From assembly GCA_000955795.1 (NCBI GenBank), contig JYOB01000017.1:248001-312000 (forward strand): a stretch of DNA of 64,000 nt, written 5' to 3'. The position numbers and the translations under genes are program-made. The DNA is from Burkholderiaceae bacterium 26. GTDB taxonomy: Bacteria > Pseudomonadota > Gammaproteobacteria > Burkholderiales > Burkholderiaceae. Every line of letters starts with the position of its first letter. Within the stretch, counting starts at the first letter, position 1. Shown piece after piece: positions 27,721 to 37,248 of this stretch. The notes beneath the pieces were generated by a model. It saw only the letters and a program-made list of their open reading frames with translations. It made no database searches and had not been told where the DNA came from.

Positions 27721-29038
27721 CCGCAAATTTCGCGGGTTCGCCCTGCACGTAAGTGGCGGATACAGCACGGTCCTCGCCCAGCAGGGCCAACGAAAACAGC
27801 AGCTCTTCCAATGTTTCCGAGCGCGCATTGCGGCGGGCCAGCAGCGGCGTGGCAGCCGGGTCCAGCACGATGAAGTCGGCTTCCGCACCCGGCACGAAGC
27901 TGCCGATGCGGTCTTCCCAACCGAGTGCTTCAGCGGCGCCGCGCGTGGCCAGGTAGAACATGCGCAGCGCAGTCAGGTGATAGCCGCCCATGCGCGCGAC
28001 CTTGTGCGCCGTGCCCATCGTGCGCAGCATTGAGAACGAGCTGCCGCCGCCAACGTCAGTGGCCAGCGTGAGCGCCAGGCGGTACGCGTCGTTTTTGTGG
28101 AAGTTGTACAGGCCGCTGCCCAGGAACAGGTTGGACGTGGGGCAATGCGCCACGGCCGCACCGGATTCCGCCATGCGTTGGCGGTCGCTGTCATCCAGCC
28201 AGATGGCGTGGCCGTAGAAGGCGCCCTTGCGCAGCAGGCCGTAGCGATCGTAGACGTCCAGGTAGCTGCGCGCATTCGGGAACAGGTCAGCCACCCATTT
28301 CACTTCGTCGGGGTTTTCCGCGACGTGCGTCTGGATGAAAACGTCCTTGTATTGCTTGGCGAGTTCTGCGCAGGCTTGCAGTTGCGCTTCGCTCGAGGTG
28401 GGCGCAAAGCGCGGTGTGATGGCGTAGGCCAGCCGGTCCTTGCCGTGCCAGCGCGAGATCAGGTCAGCCGTGTCACGCGCCCCCGATTCAGCCGTGTCGC
28501 GCAGGTATTCCGGGCAATTGCGATCCATCATCACTTTGCCGGTGATCATGCGCATGCCGCGTTGCTGTGCTTGCATGAACAGCGTCTCGGCCGAGCCGCG
28601 ATGCACGGTGCTCCACACCATCGCGCTGGTCGTGCCGTTGCGCAGCAGTTCGTCGAGGAAGAACGAGGCGACGCCGGCGGCGTACTGCTCGCTTTCGAAG
28701 CGGCGCTCTTCCGGGAACGTGTACGTCTCCAGCCAGTGCAGCAGGCCCGGCGAGGGCGACGCGATCATGTCCGTCTGCGGGAAATGGATATGCGTGTCGA
28801 TGAAGCCCGGGACGATCAGCTTGCCGCTGTAGTCGTGCAATTGCGTGCCGGCGGGCAGGTCTTCGCGCAGCGCGGCATAGTCGCCGGCCTGCACGACCTT
28901 GCCGCCGGCGACCACGAGCAGGCCGTCTTCCCAGTACTCATAAGCATCGCGCTCGCGATACTGCGGATCGTGCAGGAAATGCAGCACACGGCCGCGGTAA
29001 GCGTGAACGGTGTTGGAAGTCGGGGGCATCGTGGTCAT
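27704..29038 (-). CDS. guaD: Guanine deaminase
   Basis: Converts guanine to xanthine, the substrate of the adjacent xanthine dehydrogenase. The 444-residue amidohydrolase has the metal motif GFIDTHIHFPQTDM, the central QTHVAEN, GHAIWLDDSD, AHCPTSNLFLGSG and the C-terminal TDVGGGSSFSML. The ATG at 29038 begins MTTMPPTSN; upstream in-frame codons overlap the deaminase gene and are rejected. It lies 16 bases after the adenine deaminase gene in a five-gene leftward operon (xdhABC, deaminase, guaD). Confidence 0.96.
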   Translation of the reverse strand: MTTMPPTSNTVHAYRGRVLHFLHDPQYRERDAYEYWEDGLLVVAGGKVVQAGDYAALREDLPAGTQLHDYSGKLIVPGFIDTHIHFPQTDMIASPSPGLLHWLETYTFPEERRFESEQYAAGVASFFLDELLRNGTTSAMVWSTVHRGSAETLFMQAQQRGMRMITGKVMMDRNCPEYLRDTAESGARDTADLISRWHGKDRLAYAITPRFAPTSSEAQLQACAELAKQYKDVFIQTHVAENPDEVKWVADLFPNARSYLDVYDRYGLLRKGAFYGHAIWLDDSDRQRMAESGAAVAHCPTSNLFLGSGLYNFHKNDAYRLALTLATDVGGGSSFSMLRTMGTAHKVARMGGYHLTALRMFYLATRGAAEALGWEDRIGSFVPGAEADFIVLDPAATPLLARRNARSETLEELLFSLALLGEDRAVSATYVQGEPAKFAVGANA

Positions 29039-29054
29039 GTCGTCTCGTGGATTT

Positions 29055-30092
29055 TTAGTGTGTGGCTTTCCAGTGGTCGTCAACCTTGGCAAGCCACAGG
29101 GCTTTGTCCTGTTCGGGCAGGAAGGACGCCTCGAAGCTGTTGCGTGCGAGCGCATGGGCATCGGCTGCAGACAAGTCAAGGGCGTTGAAGGTGGCGAGCC
29201 AGTTGGCGTTCATGTAGCCGCCAAAGTAGGCTGGATCGTCGGAATGCAGCGTCACAGCGCAGCCGGCGTCCAGCAGTTGCTTGAGCGAGTGGTCGCGCAA
29301 GTCAGGGTAGACCTTCAGTTTTTCGTTCGACAGCGGGCAGACCGTTAGCGCGATGCGCTCGGCGGCCAGACGTTTGACGAGTGCCGCATCGTCGATGGCG
29401 CGTACGCCGTGGTCGATGCGCTCCACCTTGAGGATGTCGAGGGCGTCGATCACGTATTGCGCCGGGCCTTCTTCCCCGGCGTGGGCGACAAGGCGCAGGC
29501 CGAGTTCCTTGCAGCGCGCGAATACGCGTGCGAATTTTTCCGGCGGGTTGCCGCGCTCGGACGAATCCAGCCCCACACCGATGATGCAGTTGGCCGGGTC
29601 CTGGATATAGGGCAGCGCAGCTTCGAGCGTGTCGAATGCGTCTTCCTCGCTCAGATGGCGCAGGAAGCAGAGGATCAGGGCGCTGGAAAAACCATGCTCG
29701 CGCTCGGCGTCATCCAACGCGCGGACGATGCCGTGAATGACCACATGCATGGGCACGTTGCGCGCGGTATGCGTCTGCGGGTCGAAGAAGATTTCGGCGT
29801 GGTGGACGTTGTCGGCCAGGGCGCGTGCGACATAAGCGGCGGTCATGTCGTAGAAGTCCTGCTCAGTCAGCAGCACGCTGGCGCCGGCGTAATACAGATC
29901 GAGAAACGACTGCAGATCGTCGAAGGCGTAGGCTGCGCGTACTTCTTCCACCGACGCATACGGCAGCTTCACGCCGTTGCGCTCGGCCAGCGCGAACATC
30001 AGTTCAGGTTCAAGCGAGCCTTCGATGTGGATGTGCAGTTCAGCTTTGGGGCTGGTGGCGATGCGTTCTGCAAGCGCGGAAGAGATCGGCAT
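29055..30092 (-). CDS. Adenosine-deaminase-family protein, probably adenine deaminase
   Basis: A 345-residue TIM-barrel deaminase with metal motifs AELHIHIEGSLEPE, VAHAGEEG, VERIDHGVRA and SDDPAYFGGY. It resembles adenosine deaminases overall. However, features such as LDLYYAGASVLLTEQDFYDMT and DDPAYFGGY match the subgroup shown to act on adenine (Pseudomonas aeruginosa PA0148, yeast Aah1). That gives hypoxanthine, which feeds xanthine dehydrogenase. No nucleoside phosphorylase lies nearby, also favouring the base as substrate. Substrate choice is inferred. The stop of xdhC lies 2 bases upstream of its ATG. Confidence 0.88.
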   Translation of the reverse strand: MPISSALAERIATSPKAELHIHIEGSLEPELMFALAERNGVKLPYASVEEVRAAYAFDDLQSFLDLYYAGASVLLTEQDFYDMTAAYVARALADNVHHAEIFFDPQTHTARNVPMHVVIHGIVRALDDAEREHGFSSALILCFLRHLSEEDAFDTLEAALPYIQDPANCIIGVGLDSSERGNPPEKFARVFARCKELGLRLVAHAGEEGPAQYVIDALDILKVERIDHGVRAIDDAALVKRLAAERIALTVCPLSNEKLKVYPDLRDHSLKQLLDAGCAVTLHSDDPAYFGGYMNANWLATFNALDLSAADAHALARNSFEASFLPEQDKALWLAKVDDHWKATH

Positions 30093-30094
30093 GA

Positions 30095-31129
30095 TTAGAC
30101 AGGCGTGGGGACTCGGTAAGGGACCGCCGCGCCGCTGCTGGCGCTGGTGAGCGCGTGCTGTTGCAGCTCTCGCACCTGCAGCAGTTGCGCGACGATGGAT
30201 ACCGCAATGATATCCGGCGCCTTGTCCACGATGCCTGCCACGCCAATCGGACACACCATTTCCGGCAGGCGGGCCGGGTCCACGCCGTGCTCGACCATGC
30301 GATGCTCGAAGCGCGCGCGCTTGGTCTTGGAGCCGATCAGGCCGAAGTAGGCAAAGTCCGTGCGGCGCATGATGCGTTCGCACAGCGCGAGGTCCAACGC
30401 ATGGTTGTGCGTCATGACCAAGAAGTAGCTGCCCGCGGGCGCTTGGTCGATCACGGCTTCCGGCGTATCGGTGGATTCGATGACGACGTTCTGCGGCACT
30501 TCCGTGGGGAAGGGGAACATCGCATCGCGCTCGTCCACCCACGTGATGCGGCAGGGCAGATGCGCCAGCGCGCGCACGATGGCGTGCCCGACATGGCCCG
30601 CGCCGCACAGCACGATCGACATGTCGGGCGGCAACACGGTTTGCGTGAAGCCGCTGGCGTCCAGTTGCACGCCGGCCGCGGCTGCGTCGCCGATGCTTGC
30701 TTCAACCGCCACCGCCGGATCAGCGCAGACGAAGCGGCGCAGGCTGCGGCGTTGGCGCATGGCGTCGTCGGCCATTGCGATCCACTCCACATCGCGCGCG
30801 TCGAGTCGTTCTAGCGACAGCCGCACCACGCCGCCGCAGCATTGGCCGAGCGCAGGCCCAAGCGGAATGCGTACGAACTGGCGGCGAGCTTCGCCGGTGG
30901 CTTCAGGCGTGTCCATCATCGCCTGCGCGATTTCCATCGCGCGCCATTCCAGATGGCCGCCGCCGATGGTGCCGAAGAAACCGTCGGTGCCCACCAGCAT
31001 GAGCGTGCCTGGCTCGCGCGGGGCGGAGCCCTGCACGTCGGTCACCGTGACCAGCACGCACGGCTGCCCGGCCTGCACGGTGGCAAGCACATCGGCGAAG
31101 CGGAAGGGGCGCAGTTGCGTGTGGTCCAT
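30095..31129 (-). CDS. xdhC: Xanthine dehydrogenase accessory protein XdhC
   Basis: A 344-residue protein that carries sulfurated molybdenum cofactor to the XdhB subunit. It has the N-terminal XdhC/CoxI domain (CVLVTVTDVQGSAPREPGTLMLVG, GTIGGGHLEWRA and a CCGG motif in ALGQCCGGVVRL) and a C-terminal Rossmann domain (VLCGAGHVGHAIVRALAHLPC, then YFGLIGSKTKRARFEHRM). It follows xdhB by 13 bases, in the usual xdhABC order. Confidence 0.96.
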   Translation of the reverse strand: MDHTQLRPFRFADVLATVQAGQPCVLVTVTDVQGSAPREPGTLMLVGTDGFFGTIGGGHLEWRAMEIAQAMMDTPEATGEARRQFVRIPLGPALGQCCGGVVRLSLERLDARDVEWIAMADDAMRQRRSLRRFVCADPAVAVEASIGDAAAAGVQLDASGFTQTVLPPDMSIVLCGAGHVGHAIVRALAHLPCRITWVDERDAMFPFPTEVPQNVVIESTDTPEAVIDQAPAGSYFLVMTHNHALDLALCERIMRRTDFAYFGLIGSKTKRARFEHRMVEHGVDPARLPEMVCPIGVAGIVDKAPDIIAVSIVAQLLQVRELQQHALTSASSGAAVPYRVPTPV

Positions 31130-31142
31130 GGGGGCTCCCAAC

Positions 31143-33509
31143 TCAGGCGGACAGCGGGGCGCTGCGGATGGCGTCGACGGCCTTGAGGATTTCCTCGCTG
31201 GTGGCCGGTGCATTCAGCGGTGGGCTCGTGCGGCCATCGCCCACGGCAGCCACCGCATCGCGAATGGCGAAGAACACCGAGAACGGCAGCAGCAGCGGCG
31301 GCTCACCCAGCGCCTTGGAGCGGTGGATGCTGTCTTCCACGTTGGCGTTGTTGAACAGGTGCACGCGGAAGTCCGTCGGGCAGTCATTGACCGTCGGGAT
31401 CTTGTAGGTGGACGGCGCGTGCGTCATCAGCTTGCCGTTTTTGTTCCACCACAGCTCTTCGGTCGTCAGCCAACCCATGCCTTGGATGAACGCGCCTTCC
31501 ACCTGGCCGATGTCGATGGCCGGATTGATCGAGCGGCCGGCGTCGTGCAGCACGTCGGCGCGCAGCAGGCGCCATTCGCCTGTGAGTGTGTCAACCACCA
31601 CTTCCGAGACTGCCGCGCCATAGGCGTAGTAGTAGAACGGACGGCCCTTGAGCTTGGCTTGATCCCAGTGCAGCTTGGGCGTGGCGTAGAACCCGTCGGA
31701 CCACAATTGCACGCGGGCAACGTAGGCCTTACCGATCAGTTCGTTGAACGGCACGCGGCGTGCACCGATTTCCAGATGGTCGCCCAAGATTGCCACGGTC
31801 TCGACGGGCACTTCGTAATGCTCGGCGGCAAACGCGATCAGCCGCTGGCGGATCTGGCGTGCAGCGTCCTGAGCGGCCTTGCCGTTCAGGTCACTGCCGG
31901 TCGATGCAGCCGTGGCCGACGTGTTGGCCACCTTGCTGGTGTCCGTCGCCGTCACGCGGATGCGCGTGAACGACACGCCCAGTTCGTGTGCCACGACCTG
32001 CGCAACCTTGGTGTTCAGGCCCTGGCCCATTTCGGTGCCGCCATGGTTCACGAGGATCGAGCCGTCGTTGTAGACATGCACCAGCGCGCCGGCCTGGTTG
32101 AAGTGCTTCACGTTGAACGAGATGCCGAACTTCACCGGCGTCAGCGCCAGGCCGCGCTTGAGCACGGGGCTCGTCGCATTGAATGCGCGAATCGCTTCGC
32201 GGCGGGCGCGGTAGTCGGACGTTGCCTCCAGCTCGTCGAGCAGTTCATGGATGACGTTGTCTTCCACGGTCTGCCCGTACGGCGTGACGTTGTTCTTGTC
32301 CTTGCCGTACAGATTGGCGCGGCGTACATCGAGCGCGTCCTTGCCGACCGAGCGCGCGATGTTGTCCATGATGTACTCGATGGCAAACGCGCCCTGCGGG
32401 CCGCCGAAACCGCGGAATGCTGTGTTCGACTGCGTGTTGGTGCGCGCGCAGAAGCCGTCGATCTCCACTTCGGGCAGCCAGTAGGCGTTGTCGAAGTGGC
32501 AGATGGCGCGCGTCATCACGGGGCCCGAGAGGTCGGCCGAAAAACCGGCGCGCGACGTCATGTCCACCTTGACGCCCTGGATGCGTCCGTCGTCGTCGTA
32601 GCCGGCTTCATAGGCGAAGCGGAAGTCGTGCCGCTTGCCGGTGATCATCATGTCGTCGTCGCGGTCCGGACGCAGCTTGACGGGGCAGGCGAGTTTCCAT
32701 GCCGCCAGCGAAGCGCAGCAGGCGAACAGGCCCGACTGCGATTCCTTCCCGCCGAAACCACCGCCCATGCGACGGCATTCGACCAGCACCTGATTGGCGT
32801 GCCAGCCCAGCATGTGCGACACCATGTGCTGCATCTCGGTCGGATGCTGCGTCGAGCACCACACGTGCATGCCGTTGTCTTCCTTCGGCACGGCGTACGA
32901 GATCTGGCTTTCGAGGTAGAACTGCTCCTGGCCGCCCAGCGACATCTTGCCGGCTTCAGAGTGGGGGGCTGCGGCGATGCGCTCAGCCGGTTCGCCGCGC
33001 TTGAGGTGCATCGGCGGCAGCACCGACTTGCCGGCGGCACGCGCTTCTTCAGGCGTCAGCAACGGGGGCAGGACTTCGTATTCGATATTGCCCAGACGCG
33101 CCGCGCGGCGCGCCGCATCGTGCGATGTGGCCACCACGATGAACATCGGCTGGCCGATGAAGTGCACCGTGTCGGTCGCGAGGATCGGGTCGTCGTGGAT
33201 GATCGGGCCGCAATCGTTCGTACCGGGAATGTCGGCCGACGTGAACACCGCCACCACGCCGGGCGCGGCCTTCACGCGATCCAGATCCATGTTGACGATG
33301 CGCGCATGCGCCTGCGTGCTCATGCCGAGCGCCGCGTGCAGCGTGCCGGCCAGTTCGGGAATGTCGTCGGTGTACGTGGCAGTGCCCGCAACATGCAGGT
33401 GCGCAGACTCATGCGGGCGCGACACGCCCACCACAGCACCGCGCTGGCCAGGCATGGCCGCAGCAATATCGGCTTCAGCCAGCAGGAAGGCTTCGGTTTG
33501 CTTGTTCAT
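31143..33509 (-). CDS. xdhB: Xanthine dehydrogenase, molybdopterin-binding subunit
   Basis: A 788-residue catalytic subunit that oxidises hypoxanthine and xanthine to urate. It has the aldehyde-oxidase/xanthine-dehydrogenase a/b hammerhead (HLHVAGTATYTDDIPE), the molybdopterin region (GGGFGGKESQSG, AFRGFGGPQG) and the C-terminal GEPPLLLPFSVFFAIRDAV holding the catalytic glutamate. It starts 4 bases after xdhA. No sign of truncation. Confidence 0.97.
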   Translation of the reverse strand: MNKQTEAFLLAEADIAAAMPGQRGAVVGVSRPHESAHLHVAGTATYTDDIPELAGTLHAALGMSTQAHARIVNMDLDRVKAAPGVVAVFTSADIPGTNDCGPIIHDDPILATDTVHFIGQPMFIVVATSHDAARRAARLGNIEYEVLPPLLTPEEARAAGKSVLPPMHLKRGEPAERIAAAPHSEAGKMSLGGQEQFYLESQISYAVPKEDNGMHVWCSTQHPTEMQHMVSHMLGWHANQVLVECRRMGGGFGGKESQSGLFACCASLAAWKLACPVKLRPDRDDDMMITGKRHDFRFAYEAGYDDDGRIQGVKVDMTSRAGFSADLSGPVMTRAICHFDNAYWLPEVEIDGFCARTNTQSNTAFRGFGGPQGAFAIEYIMDNIARSVGKDALDVRRANLYGKDKNNVTPYGQTVEDNVIHELLDELEATSDYRARREAIRAFNATSPVLKRGLALTPVKFGISFNVKHFNQAGALVHVYNDGSILVNHGGTEMGQGLNTKVAQVVAHELGVSFTRIRVTATDTSKVANTSATAASTGSDLNGKAAQDAARQIRQRLIAFAAEHYEVPVETVAILGDHLEIGARRVPFNELIGKAYVARVQLWSDGFYATPKLHWDQAKLKGRPFYYYAYGAAVSEVVVDTLTGEWRLLRADVLHDAGRSINPAIDIGQVEGAFIQGMGWLTTEELWWNKNGKLMTHAPSTYKIPTVNDCPTDFRVHLFNNANVEDSIHRSKALGEPPLLLPFSVFFAIRDAVAAVGDGRTSPPLNAPATSEEILKAVDAIRSAPLSA

Positions 33510-33513
33510 GTTC

Positions 33514-35040
33514 TTACGCTGCTGTGAGGGTATTCAATTCGACCGCGCGCACATTGATCTGTTCGGGCGCGAGCGGTGCATCGGTGCGGGTTTCCAGCCA
33601 GAAGCGGTACACCGTGTTGGCAGCCGATATGCGCCGGTAATTGTCAGTGGCGCGCATGTCGGTCAGCGGGGTGTAGTCGCGCGACATGGCTGCCATGGCA
33701 GCACGCACGGTCGCTTCATTCCAGGGCTGGCCGACGATGGCGTTTTCCGTCTCCGTCGCGCGCTTGGACGTTGCCGCCATGCCGCCGTAGGCGATGCGTG
33801 CGCTGCGCACGCGGGTTTCGCCATCCTGGTCGTCCAGCTCAATGGCCAGCGCCGCGCACACGGCAGAGATGTCTTCGTCAAAGCGCTTGGACAGTTTGTA
33901 CGTGCGGAAGCGCAGAGCATCGCGGCCCTCACGCGCGGGGATGCGCAGGCCAGCAACGAATTCGCCCTCTTCCATCGCGTTCTTCTGATAGGCGAGGTAG
34001 AGGTCTTCGAGTGGCAGCTCGCGGCGGACTTCGCCACGTTGCAGCACGACACGCGTGCCGATGGCGATGAGCGCAGGCGCGGAGTCACCAATCGGCGAGC
34101 CGTTTGCGACGTTGCCGCCCAGCGTGCCGGCATTGCGGATCGGCAACGAGGCAAAGCGCTTCCACAATTCCGTCACCTCAGGGTAGTCCGCAGCCAGGAA
34201 TTCGTAGGCCTTTTCCAGCGAGACAGCGGCGCCAATCTCGATCCAGCCGTCGCGCTTTTCCAGTGCGTACAGGTCGGCTACCTGACCGATGTACAGGATG
34301 TCGCCCAGATCGCGGAACTGCTTGGTGACCCACAAGCCGACGTCGGTGCTCCCGGCCAGGATGCGGATGTTCGGATGCGCGGCTTTTATGGCGGCAAAGG
34401 CCGATGCGGTGCGCGGTGCGTAGAAGCGCGATGCGTTTTCGGTGCCGACCGGCGCATAGCTGAAGGTGTCCTTACGTTGCAGCTTGCGCAACGTGTCGGC
34501 CAATTGCGTGCGATCGATGCCGGCCGGGGAGGGCAGCTCGAACACGCGTTCGCCGGCGTCGATGATCGGGCGGTAGCCAGTGCAGCGGCAGAGGTTGCCG
34601 GTGAGCGAATCGCAGATGGTTTGGCGGGAGGGGATGGGCGCCTGATTGCCGGTGTTCTCGTACAGGGCGTAGAGCGACATGACGAAGCCTGGCGTGCAGA
34701 AGCCGCACTGCGACCCGTGGCACTCCACCATGGCCTCTTGCACCGGATGCAGCGTGCCATCCTTGCCGCGCACGTCTTCTACGGTGAACAGCGCCTTGCC
34801 GTCGAGCGTGGGCAGGAACTGGATACACGCGTTGACGGCCTTCAGGTCGACGCTGCCGTCTTCCTGCAGTTCCCCGAGTACGACGGTACAAGCACCGCAA
34901 TCGCCCTCGGCGCACCCTTCCTTGGTGCCTGTGCAGTGTGCGTCTTCACGCAGGTATTGAAGCACCGTCCGGGTGATCGGGGCGTCCGTGACGGTGCGCA
35001 CCTGGCCGCGGTGGAAGAAGCGGATGGGCTGAGTCTCCAT
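33514..35040 (-). CDS. xdhA: Xanthine dehydrogenase, small subunit (FeS/FAD)
   Basis: A 508-residue electron-transfer subunit. The N-terminal plant-type 2Fe-2S domain shows TKEGCAEGDCGACTVVLG. The second 2Fe-2S domain shows CGFCTPGFVMSLYAL and NLCRCTGYRPI. The FAD-binding domain follows from about residue 190 (IRILAGSTDVGLWV, IRNAGTLGGNVANGSPIGDSAP). Electrons from the Mo site pass to NAD+. The ATG at 35040 (METQPIRFFHRG) is the first codon of the family; further in-frame sequence upstream overlaps the promoter region. It is divergent from a LysR gene. Confidence 0.97.
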   Translation of the reverse strand: METQPIRFFHRGQVRTVTDAPITRTVLQYLREDAHCTGTKEGCAEGDCGACTVVLGELQEDGSVDLKAVNACIQFLPTLDGKALFTVEDVRGKDGTLHPVQEAMVECHGSQCGFCTPGFVMSLYALYENTGNQAPIPSRQTICDSLTGNLCRCTGYRPIIDAGERVFELPSPAGIDRTQLADTLRKLQRKDTFSYAPVGTENASRFYAPRTASAFAAIKAAHPNIRILAGSTDVGLWVTKQFRDLGDILYIGQVADLYALEKRDGWIEIGAAVSLEKAYEFLAADYPEVTELWKRFASLPIRNAGTLGGNVANGSPIGDSAPALIAIGTRVVLQRGEVRRELPLEDLYLAYQKNAMEEGEFVAGLRIPAREGRDALRFRTYKLSKRFDEDISAVCAALAIELDDQDGETRVRSARIAYGGMAATSKRATETENAIVGQPWNEATVRAAMAAMSRDYTPLTDMRATDNYRRISAANTVYRFWLETRTDAPLAPEQINVRAVELNTLTAA

Positions 35041-35142
35041 GGGGGTTCTACGCCTGTTTGTGTGTGTAACGGAACCATAGCACCGGGCCAGGAATGCAAT
35101 ATTTGGCCCATGTGATAACCCGCATCGGAAAGCCAAAATCCG

Positions 35143-35152
35143 GGGTATACCC
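35143..35152. promoter_or_regulatory. Palindrome in the xdhA-LysR divergent region
   Basis: A perfect 10-bp palindrome GGGTATACCC, about 100 bases from each start codon. It could be an operator for the LysR protein, but it does not show a clear T-N11-A LysR box. Confidence 0.35.
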
Positions 35153-35253
35153 GCCGGTAGCGGTCTGGCGGCGCGGCGTGCAGGTGACATACACTGACAG
35201 CGTCCCCAAGCACTTCTTTTAGAAGGGTCGGCGCAGCCGATACCCGCCTCCAG

Positions 35254-36201
35254 ATGCACGGCAAAGATCACCTCGATACCTACCTCCTGCGCGTTCTCTA
35301 CACGCTGCTCACCGAGCAGAGCGTGACGCGTACGGCGGTCAAGCTCGGCCAGTCGCAGCCGGCCATCAGCAACACGCTCAAGCGCCTGCGCGAGATCACC
35401 GGCGACGCAATCCTGGTGCGTGGCAAGAACGGCATGGTGCCGACCGAGCGCGGCCATGATTTGCTGGCGCTCGCGCAGCAAAGCCTGGAGGCGATGGAAC
35501 GCATCGCTCGCCCATCGCAAGAATTCGACCCCGGCAACACCACCCGCACGTTTCACCTCGGTGCGCCGGATTACCTTGATGCCTTTTTCCTGCCCAACAT
35601 CGTCGAGCGTCTACGCAAGCAGGCGCCGCAGGCCAAGCTGGTGGTGCATCCGCTCAATGCGGGCGTCGATTACCTTGCCGCGCTGGAGCAGGGCGGCATG
35701 GACCTGGTGATCGGCAACTGGCTGTCACCGCCCGAACATCTGCACATTTCGCCGTTGTTCGACGATGAAGTCGTCTGCATGTTGGGGGCGCAGCACCCGC
35801 TGGCGCGCAAGGGGATCTCGCTCAAGCACTACGTGGAAATGCCACATCTAGCGCCCGCGCCGTATGCCGTCATGCAGCGCAGCATGATCGATCAGGCACT
35901 TGCGGAGCAGGGGCTGAAGCGGCAGATCCAGGTGTCGCTGCCGTACTTCGGGCTGGTGCCGTATGTGCTGATGCGCACCGATCTGGTCTTCACCACCGGC
36001 CGCCAGTTCGCTGCGCACTGCGCCCAGTATTTGCCGATCCGGATCCTGCCGACGCCCATGGCGTTCCCGAAGATGCGCTTCTACCAGCTCTGGCATGAAC
36101 GCAGCCATGCCGCGCCCGATGTGATGTGGCTGCGCCGCATGATCGGCGAGGTGGCGGCCGAGTTGCCGCAGCATTCGCAGTTGGAATCGGCGGTGGCCTG
36201 A
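35254..36201 (+). CDS. LysR-family transcriptional regulator, divergent from xdhABC
   Basis: A 315-residue LysR regulator with a helix-turn-helix at LRVLYTLLTEQSVTRTAVKLGQSQPAISNTLKRLREITGD and an effector-binding domain (FHLGAPDYLDAFFLPNIVERLRKQAP). The DNA-binding domain resembles the NodD/LinR-like subgroup. It is divergent from xdhA across 213 bases, so it is the likely regulator of the xanthine dehydrogenase operon; its ligand is unknown. It would be a second regulator besides the GntR protein for purine catabolism. Confidence 0.92.
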   Translation: MHGKDHLDTYLLRVLYTLLTEQSVTRTAVKLGQSQPAISNTLKRLREITGDAILVRGKNGMVPTERGHDLLALAQQSLEAMERIARPSQEFDPGNTTRTFHLGAPDYLDAFFLPNIVERLRKQAPQAKLVVHPLNAGVDYLAALEQGGMDLVIGNWLSPPEHLHISPLFDDEVVCMLGAQHPLARKGISLKHYVEMPHLAPAPYAVMQRSMIDQALAEQGLKRQIQVSLPYFGLVPYVLMRTDLVFTTGRQFAAHCAQYLPIRILPTPMAFPKMRFYQLWHERSHAAPDVMWLRRMIGEVAAELPQHSQLESAVA

Positions 36202-36241
36202 AGCTGCACCGCCGCTGCTCTGCCATGCCGCCGCGCGGGGG

Positions 36242-37090
36242 CTACTTTCCGCTTGCGACCGCCTTCCCATAGTCCGGGAAAAACACCTGTTCCCCGTTGA
36301 CCTTGAAGCCGGCAATCACCTGCTGACCCTCGGGTGACGTGATCCATTCGATCAGCCTGGTCGCATCGGTGTAGTTGACGCTGGGGTATTTCTTCGGGTT
36401 GACCGCGATGATGCCGTACGGATTGAACATGCGCGGGTCTCCGGCCAGCACGATGTCGAGGCCCGTCTTGGCGCGGTAGGCGCCGTAGGTTGCGCGGTCC
36501 GAGAGCGTGTAGGCGTTCATCTGCGCGGCCATGTTCAGCACTTCACCCATCCCGAGCCCCGCGCTGACGTACCACGGCTTGCCCTTCGGATCGATGTTGG
36601 CTGTCTTCCAGTAAGCCTTTTCCATGACGTCGGTGCCAGAGTTGTCGCCGCGCGAGATGAACTTGGCGCCGGCTTTTTCGCCCGCCGCGGCAATGGTCTC
36701 CATCCCCTGGACGACGTTTTTCTGCCCGCGTACGTGAGCCGGGTCTGCCTCGGGTCCGACGAGGATGAAGTCGTTGTACATCACGTCGCGGCGGTCGATG
36801 CCGCCGCCTGAGGCGACGAAGGCGTCTTCCAGTGGGCGGGCGTGAACGAGCACCACATCCACATCCCCCGATTCGCCCAGCTTGACCGCCTTGCCGGTGC
36901 CAACGGCAATCACCTGCACATGGATGCCAGTGGCCGCTTCAAACTTTGGTAACAGGACTTTCAGCAGCCCGGAATTTTCGGTGCTGGTGGTGGTGGCCAT
37001 GCGGAGATCGCCAGCATATGCAGCGGTGGCGAGCGCGAGTGTCATGCAGATGACTGCAGACAGCCGAAGGGTTTGGGACAATCCGGGCAT
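36242..37090 (-). CDS. TupA-type tungstate/molybdate ABC transporter substrate-binding protein
   Basis: A 282-residue periplasmic binding protein with a signal peptide (cleaved after AYA, about residue 26) and the TupA signature ATTTSTENSGLLKVLLPKFE at the oxyanion-binding N-terminus; SRGDNSGT is a second anion-binding loop. TupA proteins bind tungstate, some also molybdate. No cognate permease (tupB) or ATPase (tupC) gene lies beside it, so it is an orphan here. It is divergent from a ModE-like regulator and close to the molybdoenzyme XDH. ATG 37090 begins the signal peptide. Confidence 0.88.
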   Translation of the reverse strand: MPGLSQTLRLSAVICMTLALATAAYAGDLRMATTTSTENSGLLKVLLPKFEAATGIHVQVIAVGTGKAVKLGESGDVDVVLVHARPLEDAFVASGGGIDRRDVMYNDFILVGPEADPAHVRGQKNVVQGMETIAAAGEKAGAKFISRGDNSGTDVMEKAYWKTANIDPKGKPWYVSAGLGMGEVLNMAAQMNAYTLSDRATYGAYRAKTGLDIVLAGDPRMFNPYGIIAVNPKKYPSVNYTDATRLIEWITSPEGQQVIAGFKVNGEQVFFPDYGKAVASGK

Positions 37091-37248
37091 GTTGTGGGGG
37101 TAGCGGGAAGGCGTGGACGCTTTATGTCGGATACTGCATGATGGCAGCAACGTCGGGGGCGGTCAGCGGCCACGATATGCCCGCCCCGGGGATGAGCAGG
37201 ATTGTTCTCCCGGGCCACGGCGGAAGTAAATAGGAAACCATAAACATA

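Noticed and set aside
30471-33527. A 1018-codon open frame on the + strand opposite xdhB and xdhC
   Set aside because: It is an antisense shadow of high-GC codon bias. The minus-strand proteins show clear XDH motifs, while the + frame gives Arg/His/Val-rich sequence with no recognisable domain.
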